In this document: positions 13,965-25,148 of the stretch, in pieces
Numbering within the stretch: position 1 is the first letter of the stretch
Layout: the number at the start of each line of letters is the position of its first letter
Assembly: GCA_013399875.1 (NCBI GenBank)
Contig: VXAZ01009661.1
Span: 1 to 64,000, forward strand
Direction of reading: 5' to 3'
From: Gymnorhina tibicen
Lineage: Eukaryota; Chordata; Aves; Passeriformes; Artamidae
Length of the DNA: 64,000 nucleotides
The notes under the pieces: generated by a model
What the model was told of the DNA's origin: nothing
Seen by the model: only the letters and a program-made list of their open reading frames with translations
The model's database searches: none
Translations under genes and position numbers: made by a program

Positions 13965-14420
13965 GTGATTGGTCCCATTTTGCTCTATCCATCTTGCCTT
14001 ATTGGAAGCACCTTAATTGACGAATGAGGACTTTATCAAGCTTGGCAGGAGTCATTATGTCTGTGATTTTCCTTGAAATGTATCTGTCACGCAGCTCAAA
14101 ATTAAATTGCCAGTTTTGGGCCTAACCAGAGAAAGGGCAGTGACTCAAAGCACTCAGAAGGAAATGAATGATTAATGCAGTTTATAGACAGAATAGCGTT
14201 TTTTCTGTCTTATGTGCTTTTTGTGTGTAATCTCTAGTGGTTCAGCTTTGGATGGATCTAATGAAAAAGGACTGGATGTTTTCCACCTTTTCTTCAGAGC
14301 ATGCTGTACAATTTATCCACTGACAAAATGCGCTAATGAAATGTCACCTTGGACAGCTTGCTAAAGGATTGATGGCCTGAAAGTTTTGTACTTTATTTAA
14401 CTTTTGCAGGAAAATGAATA
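13965..14420. promoter_or_regulatory. Candidate conserved noncoding or enhancer-like block
   Basis: This stretch is less AT-rich than its surroundings, has no repeat signature and no long open frame. It carries dense factor-like words: an inverted CCAAT box (TGATTGG near 13966), a TTAATTGACG homeodomain-like site near 14013, and TGATTAATG near 14170. This texture resembles deeply conserved noncoding elements near developmental genes. Conservation cannot be seen from one sequence, so this is an inference. Confidence 0.2.
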
Positions 14421-14898
14421 AGTCCTCCAAACTCTGTATGATATAGAGATTCATTATGATTTTTTACTCTGGAGGAGTAACTGCACTGGAATGGAAAAGG
14501 CAGCTGTGGCAAAGAGGTGAGAATAATGTAACACAAATAATTACTTAAAAAGCTAGATGTATGGCTTCATCGCACTCAAAGACATAAATTATAGTTGAGT
14601 TGCATAACTTTTTAAGACTTCTTTCTTCAGTATTGTCTCTGCCCATTACAAAAAAAAAAAATCAGCCTCACAAATCTAACCATTCTCTTTATTTGATTGA
14701 AGTATCATTTAAAAAAAACCCAAATAATGATTTCAACTTTCTCCCTAAACACCATTGTTTTATATACCTTCACCTTGGAGCTTCATCCAGTGCTTTCAAA
14801 CTTCCATAAGACCAATGAATGAGTTATTACAATCTGACTTAATAATAGGTTATTATTCTGACTTTTCCTGGAAATGAAAAAAAAAAAACCAAACCCAA
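14421..14898. other. Unique sequence ending in A/C-rich tract
   Basis: No gene was seen. An A run lies at about 14650-14661. An A-rich stretch followed by CCAAACCCAAACC (about 14878-14901) lies immediately next to the LTR, where it may be pre-insertion sequence. Confidence 0.5.
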
Positions 14899-14904
14899 AC
14901 CAGA

Positions 14905-15904
14905 AGCATTACACAAATGCTTGCAATTGATAGTTAAGAGTTCCACCTGCTTACTCACTCTGAACTCATCAGGACAGGGCTATAATTGGAAGAGTGATGG
15001 TGAGAAACCTTGCAGGCTGAGATAAGAACAGTTTAGTAATAGAAATAAATAAAATGAGATAAAATTATAATAAAATTGTAATGAAAAGGAAAATAACAAC
15101 AATGACGACAACAACAACAAAAAGTAGGAGGAAATAAAAGTCAAGAAAGACAAGTCATGCAAATGAAAACCGATTGCTCATGACCAACCAGCTGACATCC
15201 AGTCAGTTCCTGAGCGCCGGCTCCCGGCCAGCTTTTCCCCTGGTTTATGTACTGAGCATAATGCCATATGGTATGGGATCCTCCTTGGGTCAGCTGGAGT
15301 TAGCTGTCCTGGTTGTGTTCCCTCCCAGCTCCTTGTACACCCCCAGTCTTCTTGCTGGTGGGATGTGGTGAGGGGCAGCAGAGACCACGGCTCTNAGCAT
15401 TACACAAATGCTTGCAATTGATAGTTAAGAGTTCCACCTGCTTACTCACTCTGAACTCATCAGGACAGGGCTATAATTGGAAGAGTGATGGTGAGAAACC
15501 TTGCAGGCTGAGATAAGAACAGTTTAGTAATAGAAATAAATAAAATGAGATAAAATTATAATAAAATTGTAATGAAAAGGAAAATAACAACAATGACGAC
15601 AACAACAACAAAAAGTAGGAGGAAATNNAAAAAGTAGGAGGAAATAAAAGTCAAGAAAGACAAGTCATGCAAATGAAAACCGATTGCTCATGACCAACCA
15701 GCTGACATCCAGTCAGTTCCTGAGCGCCGGCTCCCGGCCAGCTTTTCCCCTGGTTTATGTACTGAGCATAATGCCATATGGTATGGGATCCTCCTTGGGT
15801 CAGCTGGAGTTAGCTGTCCTGGTTGTGTTCCCTCCCAGCTCCTTGTACACCCCCAGTCTTCTTGCTGGTGGGATGTGGTGAGGGGCAGCAGAGACCACGG
15901 CTCT
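14905..15904. repeat. Apparent 490-bp tandem duplication at an assembly gap
   Basis: 14905-15394 is repeated from 15396 to 15904 with a single N (15395) between. The second copy is 19 bases longer, which is exactly accounted for by NN plus a repeated 17-mer. Otherwise the copies read as identical, including two identical 65-codon frames offset by exactly 510 bases (15174 and 15684). Real duplications inside an old LTR would have diverged. This is best read as overlapping contig ends that were placed side by side instead of merged. Confidence 0.9.
15610..15645. repeat. 17-bp direct repeat across NN micro-gap
   Basis: AAAAAGTAGGAGGAAAT occurs at 15610-15626 and again at 15629-15645 with NN at 15627-15628. 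The first copy of the larger duplicated segment has this 17-mer only once. This is the signature of two contigs with an unmerged short overlap joined by a nominal gap. Confidence 0.92.
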
Positions 15905-16020
15905 GTGTGAATGCTGCTCAGCAGTGACAAAAACATCCTTGTGTTATCAACGCTGTTTCCAGCACAAAGCCGCTTCACAGCAGACATTATGCAGAAAATT
16001 AACTCTACCAGCACAACCAG

Positions 16021-19000
16021 TCACTTAAGGTTTATTCCTAATAAGGGAGTAGGCTGTAAACAAAAATCTTTTCACAGACCAAACTGTTTTCTTGCTTTGT
16101 TTTCTCTTGCTACCTTTATTCCACATGAGAATATTTCCAGACACTCCAGAGCTTATTATTTTTAATTCATAATTGCATAAAAACACCATTATCATGAAAA
16201 ATACATCCATATACACAATAAAGGGCTTTGAAAGAAAGGTAATAAATTTGTTGCCACAGTTGTAGCTACTTACTACACGAATCATAGTGGATTTCTTAAT
16301 ACAGTGAGGTTCCTAGCTCTCCATTTCTTGCCTCCTTCTGCTGCTGCTCTGATTACAGGCTCTCTGGGGCAGACAATAACTATACTTCTGATGTGCACAT
16401 GTCAAGAACAAGAGCCGTGGACAGGTTCCCTCACAAGAGTAAAGTACAGTAATTAGAGTAATATAAGTTCAGGGATTCCAATTGCAGCTGGTAGCATTGA
16501 TTTGGAAATGAAACTCTATTTGTCCTTTGATAAGGACAAATAGATTTGAAAATTATCTACTATGATTAGCTTTGCCAAACCATTAACTTCATGTGCAGTA
16601 ACGGCATTCAGCAGGATTTTCTTTAATATTTTATAACATATATGTATGTCAAAAGAAAAATAAGCCTCTGAATCGCTACCTATTCTCCAAAGAATATCAT
16701 ATATACTTGTGTCTGTTTCTATGCACATAGCACAACATGATGTCCGTGTGTACAGTGGGCCAAGGGTCCTGATTCATCTGGATGCAGGGATGCGAATGAA
16801 GTGAAAACAACATGGTGCATTGAACATACGCTGCTATTGCCAATTATTTTTCAACAGCAGAAGAAAAAAAAAATCTGTGTTGAACTGTTCAGTTGGCTAC
16901 CCGAAAGACAAAGGTAAGGATAGGAATAGCTCATCTCGTGCTGCTATACCCATGGTACTGCAAAGATTTTAGATGATAGTGTTATCTTACATATTCCTAA
17001 TGTATAAAGTCTTAGAATATTCATGTGCAACTGGGTGAGTTAAGGACTAAATTAAAGAGCATCTCCTGTGAAGGCTCTTGCATGACAAGTGAAATATAAT
17101 ATTTTTTTTTATTTCCCAGCAATTTTTAGAGAGGGTCTTTTTTTACTGTAATCTGTATTGTGGTTAAAAGAATGAGCTAGTATATTAAATATTCCCCAAA
17201 ACTATCTTATGTAATGCAGCTATGAATCATCATTCTTCCACACAAAGAAGGAAATGTTTAATAAATAATTCTGCAAATATAAACTACATCCAATGCAAAC
17301 ACACACAGCCAAGATTAAGGTTGCTTCAAGTATAGCTTTATTATTACTGCAGTAAATCTAATTATTGATTTACTAAGCACTAAGACAGACATTAGCAATA
17401 TCAAAAGGAATGTGAAATTCACGTACTTTAAACACTGTTTGCAACTTATAAACCTTAGGAAACAATGTGTGTCATATCAGCCTTGGGTTCAATCCCTTCT
17501 TGTTCCTTTGCTGGCAGAGAAAGTTGTTGCGTGGCATGGTCTGCTCCAGCACACCCTCGTGCAGACTACAGGGATGATTCCACAGAAATTTAACAGAAAC
17601 AATAATTGTGGTTCCTAAGAGAGAAAAGAAGACATAGAGAATCAAAAAGGTCTCTCAGTGAAGGGCTGAATCCTTCTCTGAACACGACACTTTCTGATTT
17701 AGGTGGGGTAAAAACATTTTTGATATCAGATTAATTTAGCCAGCTGGAGTCACCCAGATTTGTATTACCAGCATTGTCAATATATAAGAAAGTCTCCATT
17801 ACTTCTCTTGAAGATATTTAATTTAACTTAATTTCCTGAAGAAAAGTGAAGAAATAGCAAGTGTTGTTATAGATGAACCTTTAGCAGGATTATTTATTAC
17901 CTTTGCAGAGAGAACTATTCTATTCACAAGCCAGTCATCCCACAGCACAACACTACAAAATCTATATTCAACATCAATAGAAAAATTGTAAGTTTTCAGT
18001 TTCAAACACCCAAAAATACTAAAATCTTCAATTCAAATTGCCTGTACAACCTTGATTCACACAAGTGGACACATTTCAATTTCAACACAGATTTTTTTGT
18101 TGAAGATTACATCCTTTTTTTTCTTTTTCAAACAATTATTTGATTCACTGAAATGTTGGTATGCATTTACACAAATATAGGTTCAGTATGTATTTTCTCC
18201 TTGTTGTATTGCCTACGCTTTACTTAGGGTTCAGTACTAAAACATTATCCAGTTACCTAGTATGCATACATACAATCTGATTTCTGTTACTGCACGAAAC
18301 ATATTCATGTTTCATTCTTGTGAGAACAGAAGAAGAATCTCTAAAATTTAGTATTAAAATCTAGCAAGAAAAGTCAAAGGTACCCATAAACGCTGACTGC
18401 CCAAGTCAAAACATCAAAGCTTTGGGATTTTCAGAGAATTCAATAGCATATAGCACTTAAGACATTTAAAAGGTTGCATTGTTTTCCAATTTAACTGCAA
18501 ATACTCAACACTCCTGCACATGAGATTTTTGGGAATCCTGTCAGGTGTTCAAAAACTTAGTTTGGTTTATAACTTTGGGATAAGGATGGAATCCAATTTC
18601 TAGTTGCAGGTTTCAGTAGCCTTGAATATTGGCTATCTCCGCCTCATCTCTTTCCCATTCCCTTTCTGTCTCTGCAATAAGTGAAGAAGTCTCCTTCACT
18701 ATGGTAGAGTCAAGATGTGGATACCAGACATAACCTTAACCTGACCAAGAATATAGACATTTTACTCCTTTCAGAGTTGGTGGCTTCCAGGACCCAGCAG
18801 CAGTGTCTCCATGTGCACATCTCTGGTAGGAATCCTGAAAACAATTAAAATGTCTCATTTTTAAGCTGACATTGCCATTGGCTTTCAAAGGGGAATTAAA
18901 AAAAACCCGAAACAATTACACATTAGTACTAAAGTACTGAAACAGAACAAGATACTGTTTTTTCCCATAAGCACCCATATACATTAAAAAATGCAGATAC

Positions 19001-21835
19001 AGAACCTGTTATGAATCTGTGAATCAATTCCTGCATGCTTCTTACTCTGTTCCTGACATTTTTCAGATAGCATCACAGCCCTTCAAATTTGGTAAGATGA
19101 ATTCTATTTTCAATATTATAACTTAAAGGCAATGCAAATGACAAGTTGAGTGCAGGTGCTAAATTAGCAAGCTTTGTAATTACTTCCTTTTGGTCTGTTC
19201 GTACTGGGTATTGTAATATCTAACACATATATTATCAAGAACACTCAACACAGCTCACTTTGGTGAATATTAATAGCATTATTAAAACAGAATTACAACA
19301 CACCATACATAGTTGGCAATAGCTACTAGCACTTTGTTTTATGGAATCTGTTCAAGGTCTTGAAATAATTTAGTAAGCAAGTTTTCAATTGCAAGAGTTA
19401 AACACTGTTGAGTCTTATACATGTACTACAACTGATCAAAATTCTCCTCTTCTATGTTTTTTCATAAATGAAAATTATGTTAAAAATAACTTGCACACCA
19501 AAAATATACAATATAAACGTCTTCAGCAATATCTTTGTGCTGCCAGAGACAGAAAAATATTATCAGTTTTCACATTTTTTATTTTATATTTTGTAGGTCA
19601 GTTACTTACAAAAAAACCCCAAGGGAGTAAAGTTTGTTTCTGAATAGGGACCAATATCTTCTTTCCCCTACTCAAAGTACCTCATTCCCTGGTGCAATCA
19701 ACCAGGACAGAATCAACAAGTAAATAATGTGCTTACCATTCATGTTAATGACACTTATACACATTTGATAATGAGTCTCTGGTGCATTCTAAGAAGTCCA
19801 GATACCAAGAATATTACTTGAATTTCAAATCTTTACACTTAAAAATCTCCTCTAAAGACAAAATTCTGCCTACATGAAATTTGCAAAAGCAGAAACAAAG
19901 ATTAAGTTTGCAACGGAATAAATACATAATTGTCACCTAGATTGTCAGAAACAATCCCTCTAAGTAAAAAATTTAAATTATTAGGGTTATATATATAATA
20001 GCTATTACTAAGAAACATGATTCTTATTTTTGCACAATGTTTGGTCTTTTGGAAGAAGACAGCAGAGAATCTTCTGGGGTGAAAAAATTGTGAACATGCT
20101 AATAGACAATAAGCTAAGCATGTTCTAAGAGATAAGGATTTCATTATATGTAGGAAGCTCTTTTGAGTAGTATCTAACATCACTCAAAGTATTTCCTTGT
20201 GATGCTATGTATAAACCATGGGTAGAAAAAGAGGACTAAGTTTAAATGTTAGTTGCACTCAACCTGATGTCAGAAAAGACACAGCAGGAAACTTAAATCA
20301 CCATATATAGCTGAGGAAGCAGAGTTGCCCAAACCCTGCTATAAAAGGTATCTCTGTGGGACATTTTAAGAGGCAAGTTCGTCACTAAGTGACCAGAATT
20401 ACATAAAAGGCTCTATAAAATGCAAAGGATGGCAGAACACAGTCTTAGCAAGAGATAAGCACCACACCAAGTTCTCACTCTTAGAACTTTCAAAACAGCA
20501 GAGGAAAATGCATTTTAAATGCTAACAGAGGGAGGCTGTCATCCTCTGGATAAAAACCAGCACATGAAAACACTGAAAATGTTACACCATACTCTCACAT
20601 AAATTCAGGGTTATGACAAGATTTAGTCTCTGTAGTGAGATTTCTGGGGAGATGTATGACTATAAGGAACATCCAGTATCAAAACATCCAGTTTCCAGCT
20701 CTTAAAAATGTCTGTATCAGCCAGCACATTCCACAAAATTACCAACATTTAGCTTAAACTCCACTGGATTTTCATCTTAATTTGGTGATCTTCTCTAAGT
20801 TTTTATACCATATTTTTAATCATCTAGAGAGTTTGGGGAAAAACCTGCTCTGGAAAAATAATGTGTTGACCATTATTACAGGGGGGAAAGAATATAATAT
20901 TTTTCAAGGTCTCCAGTAAGACTTAGGGTGAGTTACTCAGATGTTGTTTGAAAGGTTCAGAAGCAGTATGGGCACAATGCAGGAAGATGCATTGTAGGAT
21001 TTGCTGTGAAGATACTACCAGTGTCACCGAGGAGCAAAAACTGATAAGCGTGCACAGAAATGACAGAAAAAAAAGGAATTGAGAAAATTAGATCTTAAAT
21101 ATGTGGAATATTATCAATACAAACAAGCCAACAATGTCAGTAAGACTAGACTATAGGCACTTGATCTAGGATAAAAGTAAGAAAACTTTAGAAAGCCTTA
21201 ATATTTTTCAGAGCAAATCAAGTACTTGAATTTAGTTTGTGTGTACAAATTGGCCTTAGCTCTCCAGAGTGTCAATTCTGCCAGTCCTAGTTGCCATATA
21301 CATGAAATGTGACAAACAACTGCTTTTCATGTAATCTTCACTCTTTCTTTTATGCTAGGAGCCAGGAGACTAAGATGCAAACAGGAGTGTTTGGTATACT
21401 CCCCCAGGCTCTTTCAAGCCACCTCTTGTGAATAGATGCCAAAACCCAGCTATAATCCCTGTTTTCAGCTACATATCAGACATCAGGAACAAAGCCTCAG
21501 CCATCCCAGCTCTGATTTTCTGATAATCTTCTCTCTCACTACAAAAAAAGCTTGACTAGAGTCACCATGAAATACACAGTCAAATTTAATGTGTGAAGTG
21601 GTGAAAACAAAATTCATGTCTTTCTTTTTTTTTGATGGCTTTCTTTATATTCATGTTACCTTTTTAAAATATATTTCACAATCTCCCAGAATTTTGTGTT
21701 ATGCTGTCTCTGAACCATAACACTTACACCTGTTTTGACACTAGTTTGGATCACCTTTTCAAGTTATTGTGTGAAAAAAGTCAATTTTAGCAAAGGTGCA
21801 TCCTTTCCCATTAAAAATTCTAAAAGGAAACATAC
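16021..21835. other. AT-rich unique sequence, no gene seen
   Basis: No gene, RNA or clear transposon was recognised. A perfect hairpin sits at 16515-16544. A TATAAAAG word near 20340 has no supporting promoter context. The longest frame (19902-20183 minus, 93 codons) has no recognisable domain. Confidence 0.55.
16515..16544. repeat. Perfect short inverted repeat, 13-bp stem
   Basis: TCTATTTGTCCTT and AAGGACAAATAGA pair perfectly around a 4-base TGAT loop. The stem ends cleanly on both sides. At about 30 bases in total it is too small for a microRNA hairpin. No transposon termini are visible nearby. Confidence 0.85.
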
Positions 21836-22343
21836 AGTGGGATCTTTGGGTTAAAGATCATCTCATTTCCATCCCCCTTCCACGAGTAGGGATACTTTCC
21901 ATTAGACCAGGTTGCTCAGAATCCTGCCATATTTGGTCTTGTGCACTTCCAGGGACGGAGCATCCACAGCTTCTCTGAGCAATCTGTTCAGTGCTTCACT
22001 AATGTCACAGGAAAGATTTCCCTTGTGAAGTCTAATCTAACCCTATTCTATTTCAGTTTATCACCACTACATGCCTTATGATTACATGCCCTCCTCAAAA
22101 TTTCCTCTCCACTGTTCTTGTAGTATTGAAGACACAACAGTGAGGTCTCCCTGGAGCCTTCTGTTCTCCAGGCTGAATAGCCCAAACTGTGTCAACCTAT
22201 CTTCACAGGAGAGGTGCTCCAGCCCTCCGACCATCTTTATGGCCCTCCTCTGGACCTGTTCTAACAGGTCCACATGCTCCATGCTGGGGCCTCCAGTACT
22301 GAATTAAATACTCCAAGTGGAGTTTCATCTGAGCAGAGCAGAG
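21836..22343 (-). mobile_element. CR1 LINE, 5'-truncated copy
   Basis: The plus strand shows the complement of the CR1 3' region. GGGTTAAAGATCATCTC is followed by a TTAGACCAGGTTGCTCAGA block and GCATCCACAGCTTCTCTGAG. The ORF2 C-terminal part follows, with CTCCAGGCTGAATAGCCCAA and CAGGAGAGGTGCTCCAGCC. The copy lacks the terminal short-repeat tail, so its 3' edge near 21836 is eroded, and it ends within ORF2 near 22343. The minus-strand frame at 22082-22282 (66 codons) is a true ORF2 remnant: it keeps a VDLLEQVQRRAIKMVGGLEH-like stretch typical of the CR1 ORF2 C-terminus. The product would be non-functional. Confidence 0.92.
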
Positions 22344-24683
22344 AATATTAATTAAATACTAAGTTAAGAAGTTCGTTCTTTGACATTGAGAAAATGGCCA
22401 ATTGTTTGTGACGGTGAGATATGTGTATTTCTAAAAGTAGATGTTCTAAAGGACTGGTAAAGCATTCATTTAAAGGAAAGCAAAGTACAGGTTTGCTGTA
22501 CTGAAATTTGGTACTGATTTTAATTGTGAGAAGCAGCAAATCCTTTCATAAACTGAGAGCTCCCTGAGGGAAAACAATTTATGTGAGAAGAAAAAAACCC
22601 AGAAATACTTGACATAGTTGAGAACAGGGGACGGGGAGGAAGGAGTTAAGTTTTCAAAACACATATTCTGCAAAGCAATTTTACCCCATATTCTCAGGTG
22701 TTCTAAAACACAAATATATCACAAGCCTGAGTGAAAATGCACAGTTAGAGCAGAATTCAGTGTGCAGCCTTTTCTACATACACATGTAAAACAGATGTAA
22801 GTTGCTTTTTGCATCACTGCAGTTTCCTATAGTGAAATGTAACCTCTGCCAAGATCAGTGCTGACACATGTTTTCATGACCATCCGAAAAGCTTTTGCAA
22901 ATATATTTTGAGGGCAGCTACTACAGTCACAAAAGTCTGTATTTCCAGTCATTTAGATCATATGTAGAAAAAACAGGCACACGAACACATCAAACAGACT
23001 ATATGAACAAAGGAGTTCCTGGATTCTTTTAGTTTTTGTTTATATCAGTTACTGAAGATCCTTTGAGAATATTTATGGTACTTAGGCTGGGATCTGATTA
23101 GTACCAGCTGTGTAAATCTGCTATGGTTAATTACAATTTTTTTCTATTTTGCTTTTTTCTCAGTCTCATTCTCTTTGTTTCCAGCATCAGATTTTCCTTG
23201 ACCAATGTAAATTGTTATGTACATACATTAAAGGGCTCTTGACAGCTTTAATTTACATGTTTAACTCCGCACCTTTTTTATTTTTGATTCCCCTATTTTC
23301 TCCATGCCAGCTTTTTCTCTGAGCTTTATGTGGTCTGTTTTGCAGACACTGTGTACTGCAGGTCCCCCCGAGCAATGCTCAGGCCCTTGCAGTGCATGGC
23401 AGCTCTTCTGCTATAGTCTCCACTTTATTCCTAAGGACTGCAGCGAACACCATAAAATCCTGCTTTGTGAATGTAAAACCTGTGGAGAGCTCAGACATAA
23501 CTCTGCCAGCTGGGAAAAGCTATCTGCTTACAGCCTAGAAGGCAACAGATTTCCCTGAGTTCACAGGGAAGGAGAAAAATGAAAGCTGACTATCCCTGTG
23601 GAGTCCGAAGACAAGTAAAGGATATGTTCTGGAGGGTCCTTGAGGTTTATAATTTTCTGTCTGCAGTGCTTTAGCATATGAAAAGTCAGTGGGGTCCCGT
23701 TTATTTATTTCAGTGTGTTTAAAGGCTATATTTCAACCCTTGAATCATACGAAAGTATCCTTCAAATAGTAGCCTTCAAAAACAGTACATTAAATAGAGC
23801 TCAATATTTCTCGTAAACATAATGAGATTGCACATTTCTATGTACTTTTGAAGGCAAGATATTTTTCACTTCAAACAAGGGTCCATAAAAGGTGTGTTTT
23901 CACTCTAATTTTCCTCTTCCACAGTAACTCAAATCAAGTATCACTCGTTTTAATAAAAATTAATTTTTCCAACCTTTGCCCTTGTAACATCTTGCTGAGG
24001 GATGTATATTAGTTCTGATTACGTATAATGCAGATCTTTTAAGCAGTTTAATACTCCATGTCAGAGACTTTGAGGAGACAAAAAAGTCTTCCTTTATTTT
24101 CTTATCATGGTTGGGCAACTCTTGCCCAAGAGTTGAACACTAAAAACTTGTTAAATTTTAAATGTGATCTTTTTGTTTTTAATCTTGAAGCAGATTGCAG
24201 AACGTTGAAACTGGTAAAAAGTCTGTGGTGGAAGCTTCTAATGGCATCAATGTCATCTCTCAGTAAGGTGGCCCTCACAAATTAGCAGCATGTCAATGAC
24301 AATTATGATTTTCACAGACAACACTCATGCGCATCAGTTTCTTTTCTACAGAAAAATATTTCTTTGTATAGGTTTTCCTGCCATGCAAACTGCTCTTGTT
24401 TAACCAAGAACTGTGGTGAAGAAATCCGTTCTTTGAAAAACAGATTAGATCAATCCCATCCTAAGAAGACAAATTAAAAGGCACCATTTGCTATGCACTT
24501 TTCAGAAGACTCAAGGACCAGTGTTTTCAACATGAGAAAACCGACCCTGAGTTGAATATAAATGCTAAGGAGTATGTTTTTAAAAGTGACAGTGAAGGAA
24601 TCTGAACACTTTTCATGCAATTTACCTCTATATAAATATACCTCCACTGCTGACAGTAGAATCTAGCTTTCACAAACAGTTTC
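22344..24683. other. Unique sequence, no gene seen
   Basis: No exon or repeat was recognised. Slightly less AT-rich patches at 23300-23560 and 24058-24285 contain frames of 84 and 75 codons with no family resemblance. Confidence 0.55.
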
Positions 24684-24687
24684 CCAA

Positions 24688-25148
24688 GGAGGTCTCACCT
24701 CTCCCATGAAGACAGGCTGAGAAATTTGGGTTGGTTCAGCTGGGAGAAAAGCTCCAGAGGCACTACGTAGCACCTTCCAGTATCTAAAGGAGGCTACAAG
24801 AATGCTGGAGTCAGACTTGTTGGCTTTGGTACCTAAAGAGGGTTGCAAGAGTGATGGAGAGGGATGTTTGACAAGGGCATGTGGGGACAGGACAAGGGAG
24901 AATGATTTAAACTGAAAAAAAAGTATGTTTAGATGAGGTATAAGGAAGAAATCCTTCTTTGTGAATGCTGGTGAGGCACTGGCACAGGTTGTTGAGAGAA
25001 GATGCCCCATCCCTGGAAATGTTCAAGGCCAGGTTGGATGGGGCTTTGAGCAACCTGTTTTAGTGGAGGGTCTCTACTTGTGGCAGGGAAGTGAGCAGTA
25101 GATGATCTCTAAAGCGGCTTACAACACAAGCCATTCAATGATTCTGTG
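24688..25148 (+). mobile_element. CR1 LINE 3' end with internal duplication
   Basis: In order, this carries a CACCTCTCCCATGAAGACAGG block, GAGAAAAGCTCCAGAGG, a CTTCCAGTATCTAAAGG block, GATATAAGGAAGAAAT-like sequence (24938-24955), GGTGAGGCACTGGCACAGG, CATCCCTGGAAATGTTCAAG and GATGGGGCTTTGAGCAACC. It ends in a CCATTCAATGATTCTGTG tail. That is the complete 3' end of avian CR1, in plus orientation and 5'-truncated. The ATCTAAAGGAGGCTACAAGA segment at 24781 recurs in diverged form at 24830 (ACCTAAAGAGGGTTGCAAGA), 49 bases later. The family has this block once, so the copy carries an internal tandem duplication. Frames are broken and the element is dead. Confidence 0.93.

Larger units (their letters stand above)
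14904..16015 (-). mobile_element. ERVL-like solo LTR, minus strand (artificially lengthened)
   Basis: Read on the minus strand, this starts TGTGCTGG at 16015 and continues with GAGTTAATTTTCT, a GATAACACAAGGATG block, CTGCTGAGCAGC and CCATACCATATGGC. These are in the order seen in the ERVL-type LTR that is abundant in bird genomes. A degraded promoter box (ACATAAA, where the family has ATATAAA) lies in the complement of the GGTTTATGTACTGAG block, just downstream of the CCATACCATATGG block. About 11 bases near the LTR start are missing relative to the family. No retroviral gene flanks it, so it is a solo or isolated LTR. A possible 5-bp target duplication ACCAG occurs at 14899-14903 and 16016-16020, but the inner 3' terminus is not a canonical CA, so the 14904 edge is uncertain. 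With the duplicated assembly segment removed, the true length is about 602 bp. Confidence 0.8.

Noticed and set aside
15174..15881. Two identical 65-codon frames (15174-15371 and 15684-15881)
   Set aside because: Both lie inside the noncoding LTR and are the same frame seen twice because of the assembly duplication.
20335..20420. TATAAAAG promoter-like word
   Set aside because: No downstream exon, initiator or CpG context. TATA-like words are common in AT-rich DNA.
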